From Rhodanobacteraceae bacterium (lineage in GTDB: Bacteria; Pseudomonadota; Gammaproteobacteria; Xanthomonadales; Rhodanobacteraceae), in assembly GCA_003142815.1 (NCBI GenBank), contig PLNP01000035.1, positions 762 to 61,440 of the forward strand: 60,679 nt of DNA, read 5' to 3'. The translations under genes were made by a program, and so were the position numbers. Shown here piece by piece: positions 28,441-35,959 of the stretch; within the stretch, counting starts at the first letter, position 1; every line of letters starts with the position of its first letter. Under the pieces are notes generated by a model. The model was not told where the DNA came from. It ran no database searches and saw nothing but the letters and a program-made list of their open reading frames with translations.

Positions 28441-28538
28441 GCACCGAGAAAGGTGCAAGCGCGGGCAGGCGCGGTAGGCTTGCTTTTCATGGTGTCAAAA
28501 AGCGTCGCGCCTGGCGGCGCTTGCACCTTTCTCGGTGC
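28441..28538. repeat. long palindrome with 22-bp arms
   Basis: The left arm at 28441-28462 starts GCACCGAGAAAGGTGC, and the right arm at 28517-28538 is its perfect complement over 22 bases. The 54-nt centre contains, on the minus strand, a GCGCC/GGCGC stem followed by TTTTT, a likely folE terminator. Set between folE and the MFS gene. Confidence 0.85.
28497..28520 (-). terminator. putative folE terminator
   Basis: On the minus strand a GCGCC-GCCA-GGCGC hairpin is followed by GACGC and TTTTT, about 35 nt after the folE stop. It is nested in the larger palindrome 28441-28538. Confidence 0.5.
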
Positions 28539-28555
28539 TCCCACCCAACCATTGT

Positions 28556-29152
28556 TCAGCGGCCGCTGTCGATGTCGATGAAGCGCAGGAATTCGCTGCG
28601 GGTACGCGCGTCGTCGCGGAAGCTGCCGAGCATCTGGCTGGTGATCATCGACACGCCGCGCTTGTGCACGCCGCGCGTCGTCATGCACTGATGGGTGGCG
28701 TCAATCACGACGCCGACGCCGCGCGGTTTCAGCACCATGTCGATGCAGTGCGCGATCTGCGCGGTGAGTTTTTCCTGCACTTGGAAGCGCCGCGCATACG
28801 CGTCGACCACGCGCGCCAGCTTGGAGATGCCAACGACCTTGTCGGTTGGCAGATAGCCGACGTGCGCGCGGCCGATGATCGGCGCCATGTGATGCTCGCA
28901 GAACGATTCGAACGGGATGTCGCGCAGCACGATCATCTCGTCGTAGCCGGCGACTTCCTCGAAGGTGCGGCCGAGATATTCGGCCGGATCGACCGCGTAG
29001 CCGGAAAACCAGTCGCGATACGCCTTGGCGACGCGCTTGGGGGTGTCCAGCAAGCCCTCGCGCAAGGGATCTTCTCCAGCCCAGCGCAACAGGGTGCGGA
29101 CGGCCTCTTCAGCTTGCTGCTGGTCGACTGGCGGAGTTGTCGGTTCGTTCAT
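28556..29152 (-). CDS. folE: GTP cyclohydrolase I
   Basis: Makes dihydroneopterin triphosphate from GTP, the first step to folate (and pterin cofactor for PhhA, encoded about 4 kb away). 198 aa from ATG 29152. Zinc ligands are C85 and H88 (FCEHHMAP) and C156 ([10 protein letters not shown]). GRAHVGYLP and [10 protein letters not shown] are family signatures. The longer frame to 29485 is a shadow. The cofactor of phenylalanine hydroxylase derives from this pathway, a plausible functional link across the region. Confidence 0.97.
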   Translation of the reverse strand: MNEPTTPPVDQQQAEEAVRTLLRWAGEDPLREGLLDTPKRVAKAYRDWFSGYAVDPAEYLGRTFEEVAGYDEMIVLRDIPFESFCEHHMAPIIGRAHVGYLPTDKVVGISKLARVVDAYARRFQVQEKLTAQIAHCIDMVLKPRGVGVVIDATHQCMTTRGVHKRGVSMITSQMLGSFRDDARTRSEFLRFIDIDSGR

Positions 29153-29243
29153 GGGGTTGCTCGTCACGGGCGGCGTGCCGCGTCGCGCGGTGGCGGAGTT
29201 TAGCAGGCAGCCGCAAACCTGCCCGCATGGCATCGTTTCCGGG

Positions 29244-29316
29244 GTAGGCCGGGCGCGTGCAACGCAGCCGGCACGCGACACGTAAAGCGCCGGCCGCGCG
29301 AGCGCGTCCGGCCTAC
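29244..29316. repeat. REPIN A (paired inverted REP sequences)
   Basis: Begins GTAGGCCGGGCGCGTGCAAC and ends GCGCGTCCGGCCTAC, two inverted REP units around a GGCACGCGACACGTAAAGC spacer. The right unit supplies the TAG stop of the RAYT gene (complement of 29313-29315). Near-identical pairs lie at 29929-30001 and 34349-34418. Confidence 0.93.
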
Positions 29317-29822
29317 GTGTTTCGGAGGCGATTCGCCGAGTCGGCAGCCCAATCAGGCGCATAGACCCCGGTACGGACGTAGCGCTTGAAGGTCGAATAC
29401 GGCCATGCCGACGGGGTCGCGGCGAGCCCATGCTTGACCGGGTTGTAATGCAGATAGTCCAGATGCCGGCCAAAATCCTCTGCATCGCGGATCAGATGTT
29501 CCCAGAAGCGTGGCTGCCAGATCGTGCGCCTGGATGTGTGTGGCGAAGCCGCGCTGAGGTTGGCGGTGAAACGCTTCTTGACGAGCTGCCAGCGCAGCGA
29601 GAAATCCGCATCATCCGGCATCAGTTTCCACAGGCAATGCAGATGGTCGGGCATGACCACGATGGCCAGTGAATCGAATGGGTGCGAGGAACGCGTGCAC
29701 TGCAATGCATCGCCCAACAGGCGAACGTTGTCCGCGTTGTCGAAGCACGGCCAACGATTAGCGGTCACTACCGTGAAGAAATAGGTGCCGCCCGGTTGGT
29801 ACAGTCGCCGAAAGGTACGCAT
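29313..29822 (-). CDS. REP-associated tyrosine transposase (RAYT)
   Basis: A single-copy HUH-type nuclease of the Y1/TnpA_REP family, 169 aa from ATG 29822. The HUH motif is H60-L-H62 in [10 protein letters not shown]. The catalytic tyrosine is Y126 in [11 protein letters not shown]. It is flanked on both sides by REPINs (29244-29316 and 29929-30001), the configuration expected for a RAYT and its cognate repeats. The ORF looks intact, so it may still mobilise REPs. Its stop codon is inside REPIN A. Confidence 0.93.
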   Translation of the reverse strand: MRTFRRLYQPGGTYFFTVVTANRWPCFDNADNVRLLGDALQCTRSSHPFDSLAIVVMPDHLHCLWKLMPDDADFSLRWQLVKKRFTANLSAASPHTSRRTIWQPRFWEHLIRDAEDFGRHLDYLHYNPVKHGLAATPSAWPYSTFKRYVRTGVYAPDWAADSANRLRNT

Positions 29823-29928
29823 CCGTGATCCGTGCTCGAGTGTTCCGCCAGCATCGGCACCCAGCGTTGATCTTGAAACGGGCATTCATTGACAGCGCGC
29901 GTACGATTTCCCCCCGTTTCACGTGCGC

Positions 29929-30001
29929 GTAGGCCGGACGCGTGCAACGCGGCCGGCACGAGGCATGTAAAGCGCCGGCCGCGCGAGCGCGCCCGGCCTA
30001 C
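29929..30001. repeat. REPIN B (paired inverted REP sequences)
   Basis: GTAGGCCGGACGCGTGCAAC on the left and GCGCGCCCGGCCTAC on the right. It is about 107 nt upstream of the RAYT start. The right end supplies the TAG stop of rlmI (complement of 29998-30000). Confidence 0.93.
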
Positions 30002-31182
30002 GCCACCCGGCAGAATGCAGCCTTGAGATAGCGCGATTCCGGTACATGCGCCAGCCACGGATGATCCGCTCCGGCGCCGGTCACCTTGAGGACCTGCACG
30101 GTACGGCCCGCGTAGAACGCGGCGCGGCGCAGCATGTCGAGGAACTGGTCCTCGCTGACCAGACCGGTGCAGGAACAGGTGAGAAGAATGCCACCCGACT
30201 TGACCGCGCCCATCGCGAGCTTGTTCATGTCGAGGTACTTCTTCAGCGCCGGGATCACCTGTTCGCGGTCGCGCGTCATCTTGGCCGGGTCGAGAATCAC
30301 GACGTCGAATTTCTCGTTCTTGTTGCCGGCGCCATCGCGCAACCAGTGAAAGATATCGGCCTGCACGAAGCGGATTTTTGCCTTGTTGAGGCGCGCGTTC
30401 CTTTCCGCGATCTCCAGGATTTCCTCGTCGAGATCGACACCGACGACCTCGTCCGCGCCGCCGATCGTCTTCGCGTAGATGCCGAAACCGCCGGAATTGC
30501 AGCACAGATCCAGCACGCGCTTGCCGGCGCAGAACTCCGATAGCAGCTTGCGATTGTCGCGCTGGTCGGCGAAGAAGCCGGTCTTGTGCTTGGTGCCGGG
30601 CGCGGCGTGGAAACGCACGCCGTGCTCGTGGATCACGGTTGGCTCGGGCGATGGCGGAATCGAGCAGTCGAAACTCTCCTGCTTCTGCACATGTTCTTCG
30701 GCGAACGCGTACAGGCTCGCTTCCGGGAAATGCTGAGCCAAGCAGCGCCGGATCACATCGCGCTGTTTGAACATGCCGGCCGAGAAATATTCGACCACCA
30801 AGGTATTGGCGAAGCGATCGACAACCAAGCCAGAAAGGCCATCGCCCTCGGAATGGATCAACCGATACGCGTCGGTCACGGTGTCGAGCTTCAATAGATC
30901 GCGGCGCAGTGCGACCGCGTCGGCGATCTTGCGCGCGAAAAACGCCTCGTCGACGGCCTCGTCCGGATTCATGGTCAACACGCGCAGCGAAATGCGCGAA
31001 TGGCCGTTGTAAAAGCCGCGCCCGGCGAAGTGGCCTTCGCGGTCGACGATGTCGACGAGGGTGCCGGGTTTGGGTTTGGGGTCCGGCTTCTCGACCATCT
31101 TCTGGAAAATCCAGGGATGGTTCGAGCGGCGTTCGGTCTTGAGCTGGATCAAGGGCAGCGCGCCCGCGGGTTCATGGTTCAT
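29998..31182 (-). CDS. rlmI: class I SAM-dependent rRNA methyltransferase (RlmI-like)
   Basis: A 394-aa protein with an N-terminal PUA-like domain (LIQLKTERRSNHPWIFQKMV), a middle EEHVQ-type linker and a C-terminal Rossmann methyltransferase: motif I VLDLCCNSGGFGIYA, motif II VVGVDLDEE, and motif IV DPAKMTRDR instead of the usual DPPKF. RlmI makes m5C1962 of 23S rRNA in E. coli; identity as RlmI versus a paralogue is likely but not certain. ATG 31182 fits the family start. The stop codon is provided by REPIN B. Confidence 0.85.
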   Translation of the reverse strand: MNHEPAGALPLIQLKTERRSNHPWIFQKMVEKPDPKPKPGTLVDIVDREGHFAGRGFYNGHSRISLRVLTMNPDEAVDEAFFARKIADAVALRRDLLKLDTVTDAYRLIHSEGDGLSGLVVDRFANTLVVEYFSAGMFKQRDVIRRCLAQHFPEASLYAFAEEHVQKQESFDCSIPPSPEPTVIHEHGVRFHAAPGTKHKTGFFADQRDNRKLLSEFCAGKRVLDLCCNSGGFGIYAKTIGGADEVVGVDLDEEILEIAERNARLNKAKIRFVQADIFHWLRDGAGNKNEKFDVVILDPAKMTRDREQVIPALKKYLDMNKLAMGAVKSGGILLTCSCTGLVSEDQFLDMLRRAAFYAGRTVQVLKVTGAGADHPWLAHVPESRYLKAAFCRVA

Positions 31183-31274
31183 GCGCGCATGATAGCGAAG
31201 CACTTGCCCAGGAGGGTCACTGGCCTACGCAAGCGAACGTCCGACCGTACCGCTACGGCAATGGCTGCACCGGA

Positions 31275-31440
31275 TCAAGCGCAGCGCCCATGCCAGGTGC
31301 GCGCACGAGCGATGCGATCCCGACCGCTGCGCTTGGCCGAATACAGCGCACGATGCGCTTCGCGCAGCAGCAAGGCCAGATCGTGGGTGCCGACCCCATG
31401 TCGCGCGGTAGCGTGCCGCAAAAACCCACTTGCGGCGCAC
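31275..31440 (-). pseudogene. GGDEF-domain (diguanylate cyclase) C-terminal remnant
   Basis: One minus-strand frame reads DLALLLREAHRALYSAKRSGRDRIA, in two overlapping parts (DLALLLREAHRALYSAK and RSGRDRIA). That is the end of a GGDEF domain, where ADxALYxAKxxGRNRV is conserved. Upstream in the gene direction the frame is lost (a QVGFC-like strand appears in another frame), and the rhomboid gene begins in antisense. Nothing of the GGDEF active loop remains, so this is a relic. Confidence 0.55.
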
Positions 31441-31476
31441 CACGGCAGCCTTGCTCCTGCTTCGACTGCCCCCAAC

Positions 31477-32286
31477 ATGAGAGCGATGGATATCGCGCCA
31501 CCGCTCCCGGAATCGAGCGCCGCCGCTGTTGCGCGCGACCGCGCACGTGTGCGCTACGCGGTGCTCGGTGCCGGTGCGCTGCTGGCCGGCATCTGGATCG
31601 TATGGTTCGGCGCGTGGCTGCTCGGCTGGTCGATGGAAGATTTGGGTATTGCACCGCGCCAACTGCGCGGCCTGATCGGCATCCTCACCGCGCCGTTCGC
31701 ACATGCGTCATTCGCGCACCTGATGTCGAACACGCTGCCCATGGCATTGCTGGCAACCTTGACGCTGTACTGCTATCCGCGCGCGGCGCGGCTCGCGTTG
31801 CCGCTGATCTGGCTTGCGTCGGGCATCGGGGTCTGGCTGTTCGCGCGGCCGTCGGTGCATGTCGGCGCGAGCGGCATCGCCCACGGCTTGATGCTTTTCC
31901 TGTTCGTGATGGGCCTGATCCGGCGCGACCGCCTCGCCGTGGTCACCTCCCTCGTCGTGTTCTTCCTCTATGGCGGCATGCTGCTCAGCGTGCTGCCGCA
32001 CGAAGAGCACGTGAGTTTCGAATACCATCTCGCCGGCGCAGTCGCCGGCGTGCTCGCGGCCATCCTGTTGCACGCACGCGATCCGCTGCCGCCGCGCAAA
32101 CACTACAGCTGGGAGGACGAAGATCTCGAAGCGTCCGCCGTCGACGACGAGCTGGAGCCGCCGCGCGCGCAGGACGTACCCGTGATCTGGCACCGCTCCG
32201 TGCACGACCGCGACGATGGCCACGTGATCGCTTTCAGGCCGCGCGATCCCGGCGATTCACCCCCGCCGCCGCCGACCTTGCACTGA
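31477..32286 (+). CDS. rhomboid-family intramembrane serine protease
   Basis: A 269-aa membrane protease with about six TM helices. Catalytic Ser132 is in VHVGASGIAHG and the partner His184 in EYHLAGAVAG; H81 and N85 of AHLMSNTL form the oxyanion region. A proline/acid-rich cytoplasmic tail of about 65 residues follows the last helix. The start may be ATG 31477 or ATG 31486 (a GAGAG just upstream favours the latter). Substrates unknown. Followed by triple-hairpin element copy 2. Confidence 0.9.
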   Translation: MRAMDIAPPLPESSAAAVARDRARVRYAVLGAGALLAGIWIVWFGAWLLGWSMEDLGIAPRQLRGLIGILTAPFAHASFAHLMSNTLPMALLATLTLYCYPRAARLALPLIWLASGIGVWLFARPSVHVGASGIAHGLMLFLFVMGLIRRDRLAVVTSLVVFFLYGGMLLSVLPHEEHVSFEYHLAGAVAGVLAAILLHARDPLPPRKHYSWEDEDLEASAVDDELEPPRAQDVPVIWHRSVHDRDDGHVIAFRPRDPGDSPPPPPTLH

Positions 32287-32314
32287 TCGAAAACACCGCT
32301 CGCCCTGCGATATC

Positions 32315-32435
32315 TATTGATTCGGAACGAATTCAGATTCAGTAACCGAATCAATCCCCCACCCTTGCCCTCCCCCCGCTGGCGCAGGGGGAGGGAATGC
32401 GGAGGGCACTCAACCAATTGAGTGCCGGAGCAATA
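32315..32435 (+). repeat. triple-hairpin intergenic element, copy 2
   Basis: Stem 1: TTGATTCGG ... CCGAATCAA. Stem 2: CCCTCCCCC ... GGGGGAGGG around a GCTGGCGCA-type loop. Stem 3: GGCACTCAA, 4-nt loop, TTGAGTGCC. It ends CCGGAGCAATAA, 61 nt before the phhA ATG and pointing to it. Confidence 0.93.
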
Positions 32436-32496
32436 ACGGCGCACTGCGCGAGGTGAACCGCGCTAAGCTGTTGCCGATGAATCACGAGCCTAAGCC

Positions 32497-33390
32497 ATGA
32501 CCGCTCCCAAACCGCAACGCGTCGAACGCCAGCAGACCGACAAGGGCTATGTGCCGGTCTACACGACCGCGGCCGTCGAACAGCCATGGTCGAGTTATTC
32601 GAGCGCCGACCATGCGACCTGGGCGGCTTTGTTCGAGCGTCAGCGCGACGTTCTCAAGGACCGCGCCTGCCGCGAATTCATCGAGAACCAGCAACGCTTC
32701 GGGATGACGCCGGACGCGATCCCGCGCTTCGACGAACTCAACGAGGTGCTCGCGAAGGCGACCGGATGGACCCTGATCGGGGTCGAAGGGCTGCTGCCGG
32801 AACTCACTTTTTTCGAGCACCTCGCGAACCGGCATTTCCCGGTCACCTGGTGGATCCGCAAGCCCGAGCAGATCGACTACATCGCCGAACCGGACCTGTT
32901 CCACGACTTGTTCGGCCATGTGCCGCTGCTGCTCAATCCGATGTTCGCCGACTACATGGCCGCATACGGCCGTGGCGGCGTCAAGGCGCACGGCATCGGC
33001 GCCGAGGCGCTGGTCGACCTGACGCGGCTGTACTGGTACACGGTCGAGTTCGGGCTGATCAAGCAGGACGACGGCCTGCGCATCTACGGTTCCGGCATCG
33101 TCAGTTCCAAAGGCGAATCGATCCACTGTCTCGAATCGCCGGCGCCGAACCGCGTCGGCTTCGACCTCAAGCGCATCATGCAGACGCGCTACCGCATCGA
33201 CACCTACCAGAAAACCTATTTCGTCATCGACAGCTTCGAGCAGCTGATGGAGGCGACGCGCCCGGATTTTCGCCCGATCTATGCGGAACTCGCTGAACAG
33301 CCATCGATCGCGGCCGGCGAGGTGCTGGCGAGCGACCGCGTGTTCCATCGCGGCACCAGCGAGGGCTGGGCGAAGGATGGCGACGTGTAA
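32497..33390 (+). CDS. phhA: phenylalanine 4-hydroxylase
   Basis: Pterin- and iron-dependent monooxygenase turning Phe into Tyr, 297 aa. The iron triad is visible as H136 and H141 in FHDLFGH and E184 in YTVEFGLI. The bacterial single-domain length is normal, with no ACT domain. ATG 32497 matches the family. No phhB (pterin carbinolamine dehydratase) is adjacent. The element at 32315-32435 lies in its leader and may affect expression. Confidence 0.97.
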   Translation: MTAPKPQRVERQQTDKGYVPVYTTAAVEQPWSSYSSADHATWAALFERQRDVLKDRACREFIENQQRFGMTPDAIPRFDELNEVLAKATGWTLIGVEGLLPELTFFEHLANRHFPVTWWIRKPEQIDYIAEPDLFHDLFGHVPLLLNPMFADYMAAYGRGGVKAHGIGAEALVDLTRLYWYTVEFGLIKQDDGLRIYGSGIVSSKGESIHCLESPAPNRVGFDLKRIMQTRYRIDTYQKTYFVIDSFEQLMEATRPDFRPIYAELAEQPSIAAGEVLASDRVFHRGTSEGWAKDGDV

Positions 33391-33660
33391 TCGCGGATAC
33401 GGCGGATGAACTTCACTTCCAACGGTCCTACGATTGCGCTTTTCGTCGTAGTTACGACTTGGCGGGTTCCGCGCAAGCCATTGCCGCGCGCCAGCGATGG
33501 TCCTTTCCATCACGAATGAGATCATCATTCCGGCGAAAGCCGGACTGTGCAGGCAGGATGCCGAAACGAACGCCGCAGGCGGCCCGGAGGGCTGGGCCGC
33601 AGGAGCGGCCAGTAACCCAGCGTCTTGTTTTCGCGCCTTCCCGCATTTCCGAGCTACCCC
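33391..33660. other. intergenic region with small hairpin repeats
   Basis: No gene is seen. It contains a CCGGC-GAAA-GCCGG tetraloop hairpin at 33530-33543, of a type dispersed in Xanthomonadales genomes, and a GCGGCCC/GGGCCGC hairpin at 33579-33600 followed by GCAGGAGCGGCC. Either could end phhA transcription. Confidence 0.45.
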
Positions 33661-34335
33661 ATGAAGCGCGCACGCATACTCCTCGTCACGATATTGTTTG
33701 CGACACTCGCTCACGCCGAGGTCAAGCAATCAGCCGCCGACGGCTTCCTCGTCGCGTTCTCCGCGCCCGTCGCCGCGACGCCGGCGAAGGCATACGCGAG
33801 CATCGCGCAAATCCAGCACTGGTGGAGCGATGAGCACACCTGGTCGGGCAAGGCCACGAACCTGAGTCTCAAAGCCGAGGCCGGCGGCTGCTTCTGCGAG
33901 CGCTGGAAAGATGGCAGCGTCGAGCACGGCCGCGTGATCATGGCGCTGCCGGACAGGCTGCTGCGCCTCGATGCCGCGCTCGGGCCGCTGCAGGAATTCG
34001 CGCTGAAGGGGATTCTGAGTTTCGGAATCGAAACCGGCGACGACGGCGCGACCCAGCTCACTGTCGAGTACCGCGTCAACGGCGCCAGCGCCAGCGGACT
34101 CGACACTTTCGCGCCGCAGGTGGATGCGATGCTCGGTGCGCAGGTCGCGCGACTGGTGCGCTACATCGACACCGGCAATGCCGAGCAACCCGTCGCCGCG
34201 CCGCCGCCTGACCCATCCGCCGCCGCGCGCGCCGCAACGCTCGGCGAATGGGCCGCACAGGCCGCCGCGGAAAAATCGACGAACCCGAAAAACGCGAAAG
34301 CGACCGCGCCACCGAAACCCGCGAAGAAACCTTGA
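33661..34335 (+). CDS. exported SRPBCC/START-like protein
   Basis: A 224-aa protein with signal peptide 1-19 (LLVTILFATLAHAEV), an SRPBCC-fold domain (about 22-170; IAQIQHWWSDEHTWSG and GGCFCERWKDG resemble AHSA1/polyketide cyclase-like members), and an Ala/Pro/Lys-rich, disordered tail. A periplasmic location for this fold is less common. The function is unknown; ligand binding is likely. It ends just before REPIN C. Confidence 0.75.
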   Translation: MKRARILLVTILFATLAHAEVKQSAADGFLVAFSAPVAATPAKAYASIAQIQHWWSDEHTWSGKATNLSLKAEAGGCFCERWKDGSVEHGRVIMALPDRLLRLDAALGPLQEFALKGILSFGIETGDDGATQLTVEYRVNGASASGLDTFAPQVDAMLGAQVARLVRYIDTGNAEQPVAAPPPDPSAAARAATLGEWAAQAAAEKSTNPKNAKATAPPKPAKKP

Positions 34336-34348
34336 TCTGCCCGGGAAC

Positions 34349-34418
34349 GTAGGCTGGACGACCGCAGGTCGGCCGGCACCCTGCGAGCTGCCGGCCGCGC
34401 TGCGCGCGTCCGGCCTAC
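34349..34418. repeat. REPIN C (paired inverted REP sequences)
   Basis: GTAGGCTGGACGACCGCAGG on the left and GCGCGCGTCCGGCCTAC on the right, with a GCCGGC core on each side. It is 4.4 kb from the RAYT gene. It fills the gap between two convergent genes and ends six bases before the stop of the MBL gene. Confidence 0.88.
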
Positions 34419-34423
34419 GCCGC

Positions 34424-35803
34424 TCACACGTCGACCTGTTTACCCGGCGCGCTCAGATTCACCGTCGTGCCGTATTGCGCATGCAGGCGCTCCGCGAGCG
34501 TGCCGCGCGCGGGATCCTCGCCGTGCACCAGCCAGACCGGCGGATGGTTCGCGATCGCGCCGTACCACGCCATCAGACCGGCTTGATCGGCGTGCGCCGA
34601 GAGACCGCCGACAGTGTGGCGCTGCGCGTTCACCGGCACCTGCTCGCCGAATAGCTTGACCGACGGCACCCCGTTAACCAGCAACCGGCCCAAGGTTCCC
34701 GCCGCCTGATAGCCGACAAACACGATGTGGTTGTTCGCGCCGGGTAGATTGTTGCGCAAGTGGTGGCGGATGCGGCCGCCATTGCACATGCCGGAACCGG
34801 CCAGGATGATCGCGCCGCCATGGATCTCGTTGATCGCGCGCGATTGGTCGACACTATCGGTGAAGCTGAGGTTGGGCAGGCGCAACGGATGCGGACGGTT
34901 CGCCCACAGGGCTTTCGCCTCGGCATCGAACAGATCCTCGTGACGGTCATAGACGGCGGTGACCTTGCTCGCCATCGGGCTGTCGAGAAAGATGCGGAAC
35001 TGGTCGAGCCCCCAGTCCTGGAAATGCTCGGCGAAAAAGTAGAGAAGCTCCTGACTGCGGCCGACCGCGAACGCCGGAATCACGACGTTGCCGTGTGAAG
35101 CGCTCGCCTGCGCGAAGATCTGCCCAAGCTCGGCAATGGTGTCGGTCAATGACCGGTGCAGGCGATCGCCGTAGGTCGATTCCATCAACACCAGATCAGC
35201 ACGCGGCACGGTCTCCGGATCGCACAGGATCGGCGTGCCCTTGGGGCCAAGGTCGCCGGAGAAGACCAGGCTGCGGCCGCTCGCGGTTTCAGTCACCTCG
35301 ACCGAGGCCGAGCCGAGGATATGCCCCGCGTCGCGCAGGGTTACGCGCACGCCAGGCAGGATCTCGCTCGATTGCCGATACGGCAGTGGGCGCATCCGCT
35401 GAATCGTCGCGGCGACATCGTCGGCCCCGTACAGCGGTACCGTCGGCGCGCTGCCGGCGGCCAGATGGCGGTTGTCGCGATCGGCATCCTGCGCGGCGAT
35501 CGATGCGCTGTCGGCGAGCAGGATGCCGGCCACGTCGATGCTCGCCGGATGGGTGAAGATCGGGCCGCGAAAGCCGCGCTTGACCAGCAGCGGCAAGCGC
35601 CCGCTGTGGTCGATGTGCGCATGGCTGAGCACGACGGCGTCGATGGCTGCCGCGTCAAAATCGAACGGCGTCAGATTGCGTCGCTCATCAGCGGGGCTTC
35701 CCTGGATCATGCCGCAGTCCAGCAGCACGCGATGGCCGGCGACGTCAAGTAGATGACACGAGCCGGTCACCTCGCCCGCCGCACCGTGGAATTGGACTTG
35801 CAT
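34424..35803 (-). CDS. MBL-fold RNA-processing exonuclease (CPSF/RNase J-like)
   Basis: A 459-aa metallo-beta-lactamase with beta-CASP and RNA-specificity regions. Zinc motif HAHIDH at 61-66, GDLGPKG, the beta-CASP motif VVIPAFAVGRSQELL, and C-terminal GLSAHADQAGL. Relatives process or degrade RNA as nucleases; the YsiH/Ysh1-like bacterial group is poorly characterised. Likely cytoplasmic. No close operon partner. The convergent gene end is occupied by REPIN C. Confidence 0.88.
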   Translation of the reverse strand: MQVQFHGAAGEVTGSCHLLDVAGHRVLLDCGMIQGSPADERRNLTPFDFDAAAIDAVVLSHAHIDHSGRLPLLVKRGFRGPIFTHPASIDVAGILLADSASIAAQDADRDNRHLAAGSAPTVPLYGADDVAATIQRMRPLPYRQSSEILPGVRVTLRDAGHILGSASVEVTETASGRSLVFSGDLGPKGTPILCDPETVPRADLVLMESTYGDRLHRSLTDTIAELGQIFAQASASHGNVVIPAFAVGRSQELLYFFAEHFQDWGLDQFRIFLDSPMASKVTAVYDRHEDLFDAEAKALWANRPHPLRLPNLSFTDSVDQSRAINEIHGGAIILAGSGMCNGGRIRHHLRNNLPGANNHIVFVGYQAAGTLGRLLVNGVPSVKLFGEQVPVNAQRHTVGGLSAHADQAGLMAWYGAIANHPPVWLVHGEDPARGTLAERLHAQYGTTVNLSAPGKQVDV

Positions 35804-35841
35804 GATTGCGTTCTCCCTTGATGCGCTAACCCATTGACGCT

Positions 35842-35923
35842 GTCGCGGCTGCGCCGCTCCTGCAAAATCGTGTGGCGTCCAGCAAAATCATGTGGCGTTT
35901 TGTAGGAGCGCTGCAAGCGCGAC
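35842..35923. repeat. inverted TGTAGGAGCG-type REP pair with a 17-bp direct repeat inside
   Basis: Outer arms GTCGCGGCTGCGCCGCTCC and GTAGGAGCGCTGCAAGCGCG are imperfect inverses. Inside lie GCAAAATCGTGTGGCGT (35862-35878) and GCAAAATCATGTGGCGT (35882-35898), a direct repeat with a 20-bp period. Another unit of the outer arm is cut by the window end at 60659. Confidence 0.8.
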
Positions 35924-35959
35924 CGCCATGCCATAGGGGCAAGAATGGCATGCCTCGGT

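Noticed and set aside
35862-35898. Possible CRISPR-like repeat pair
   Set aside because: Only two 17-bp units with a 3-bp gap between them, nested in REP arms; no array and no cas genes.
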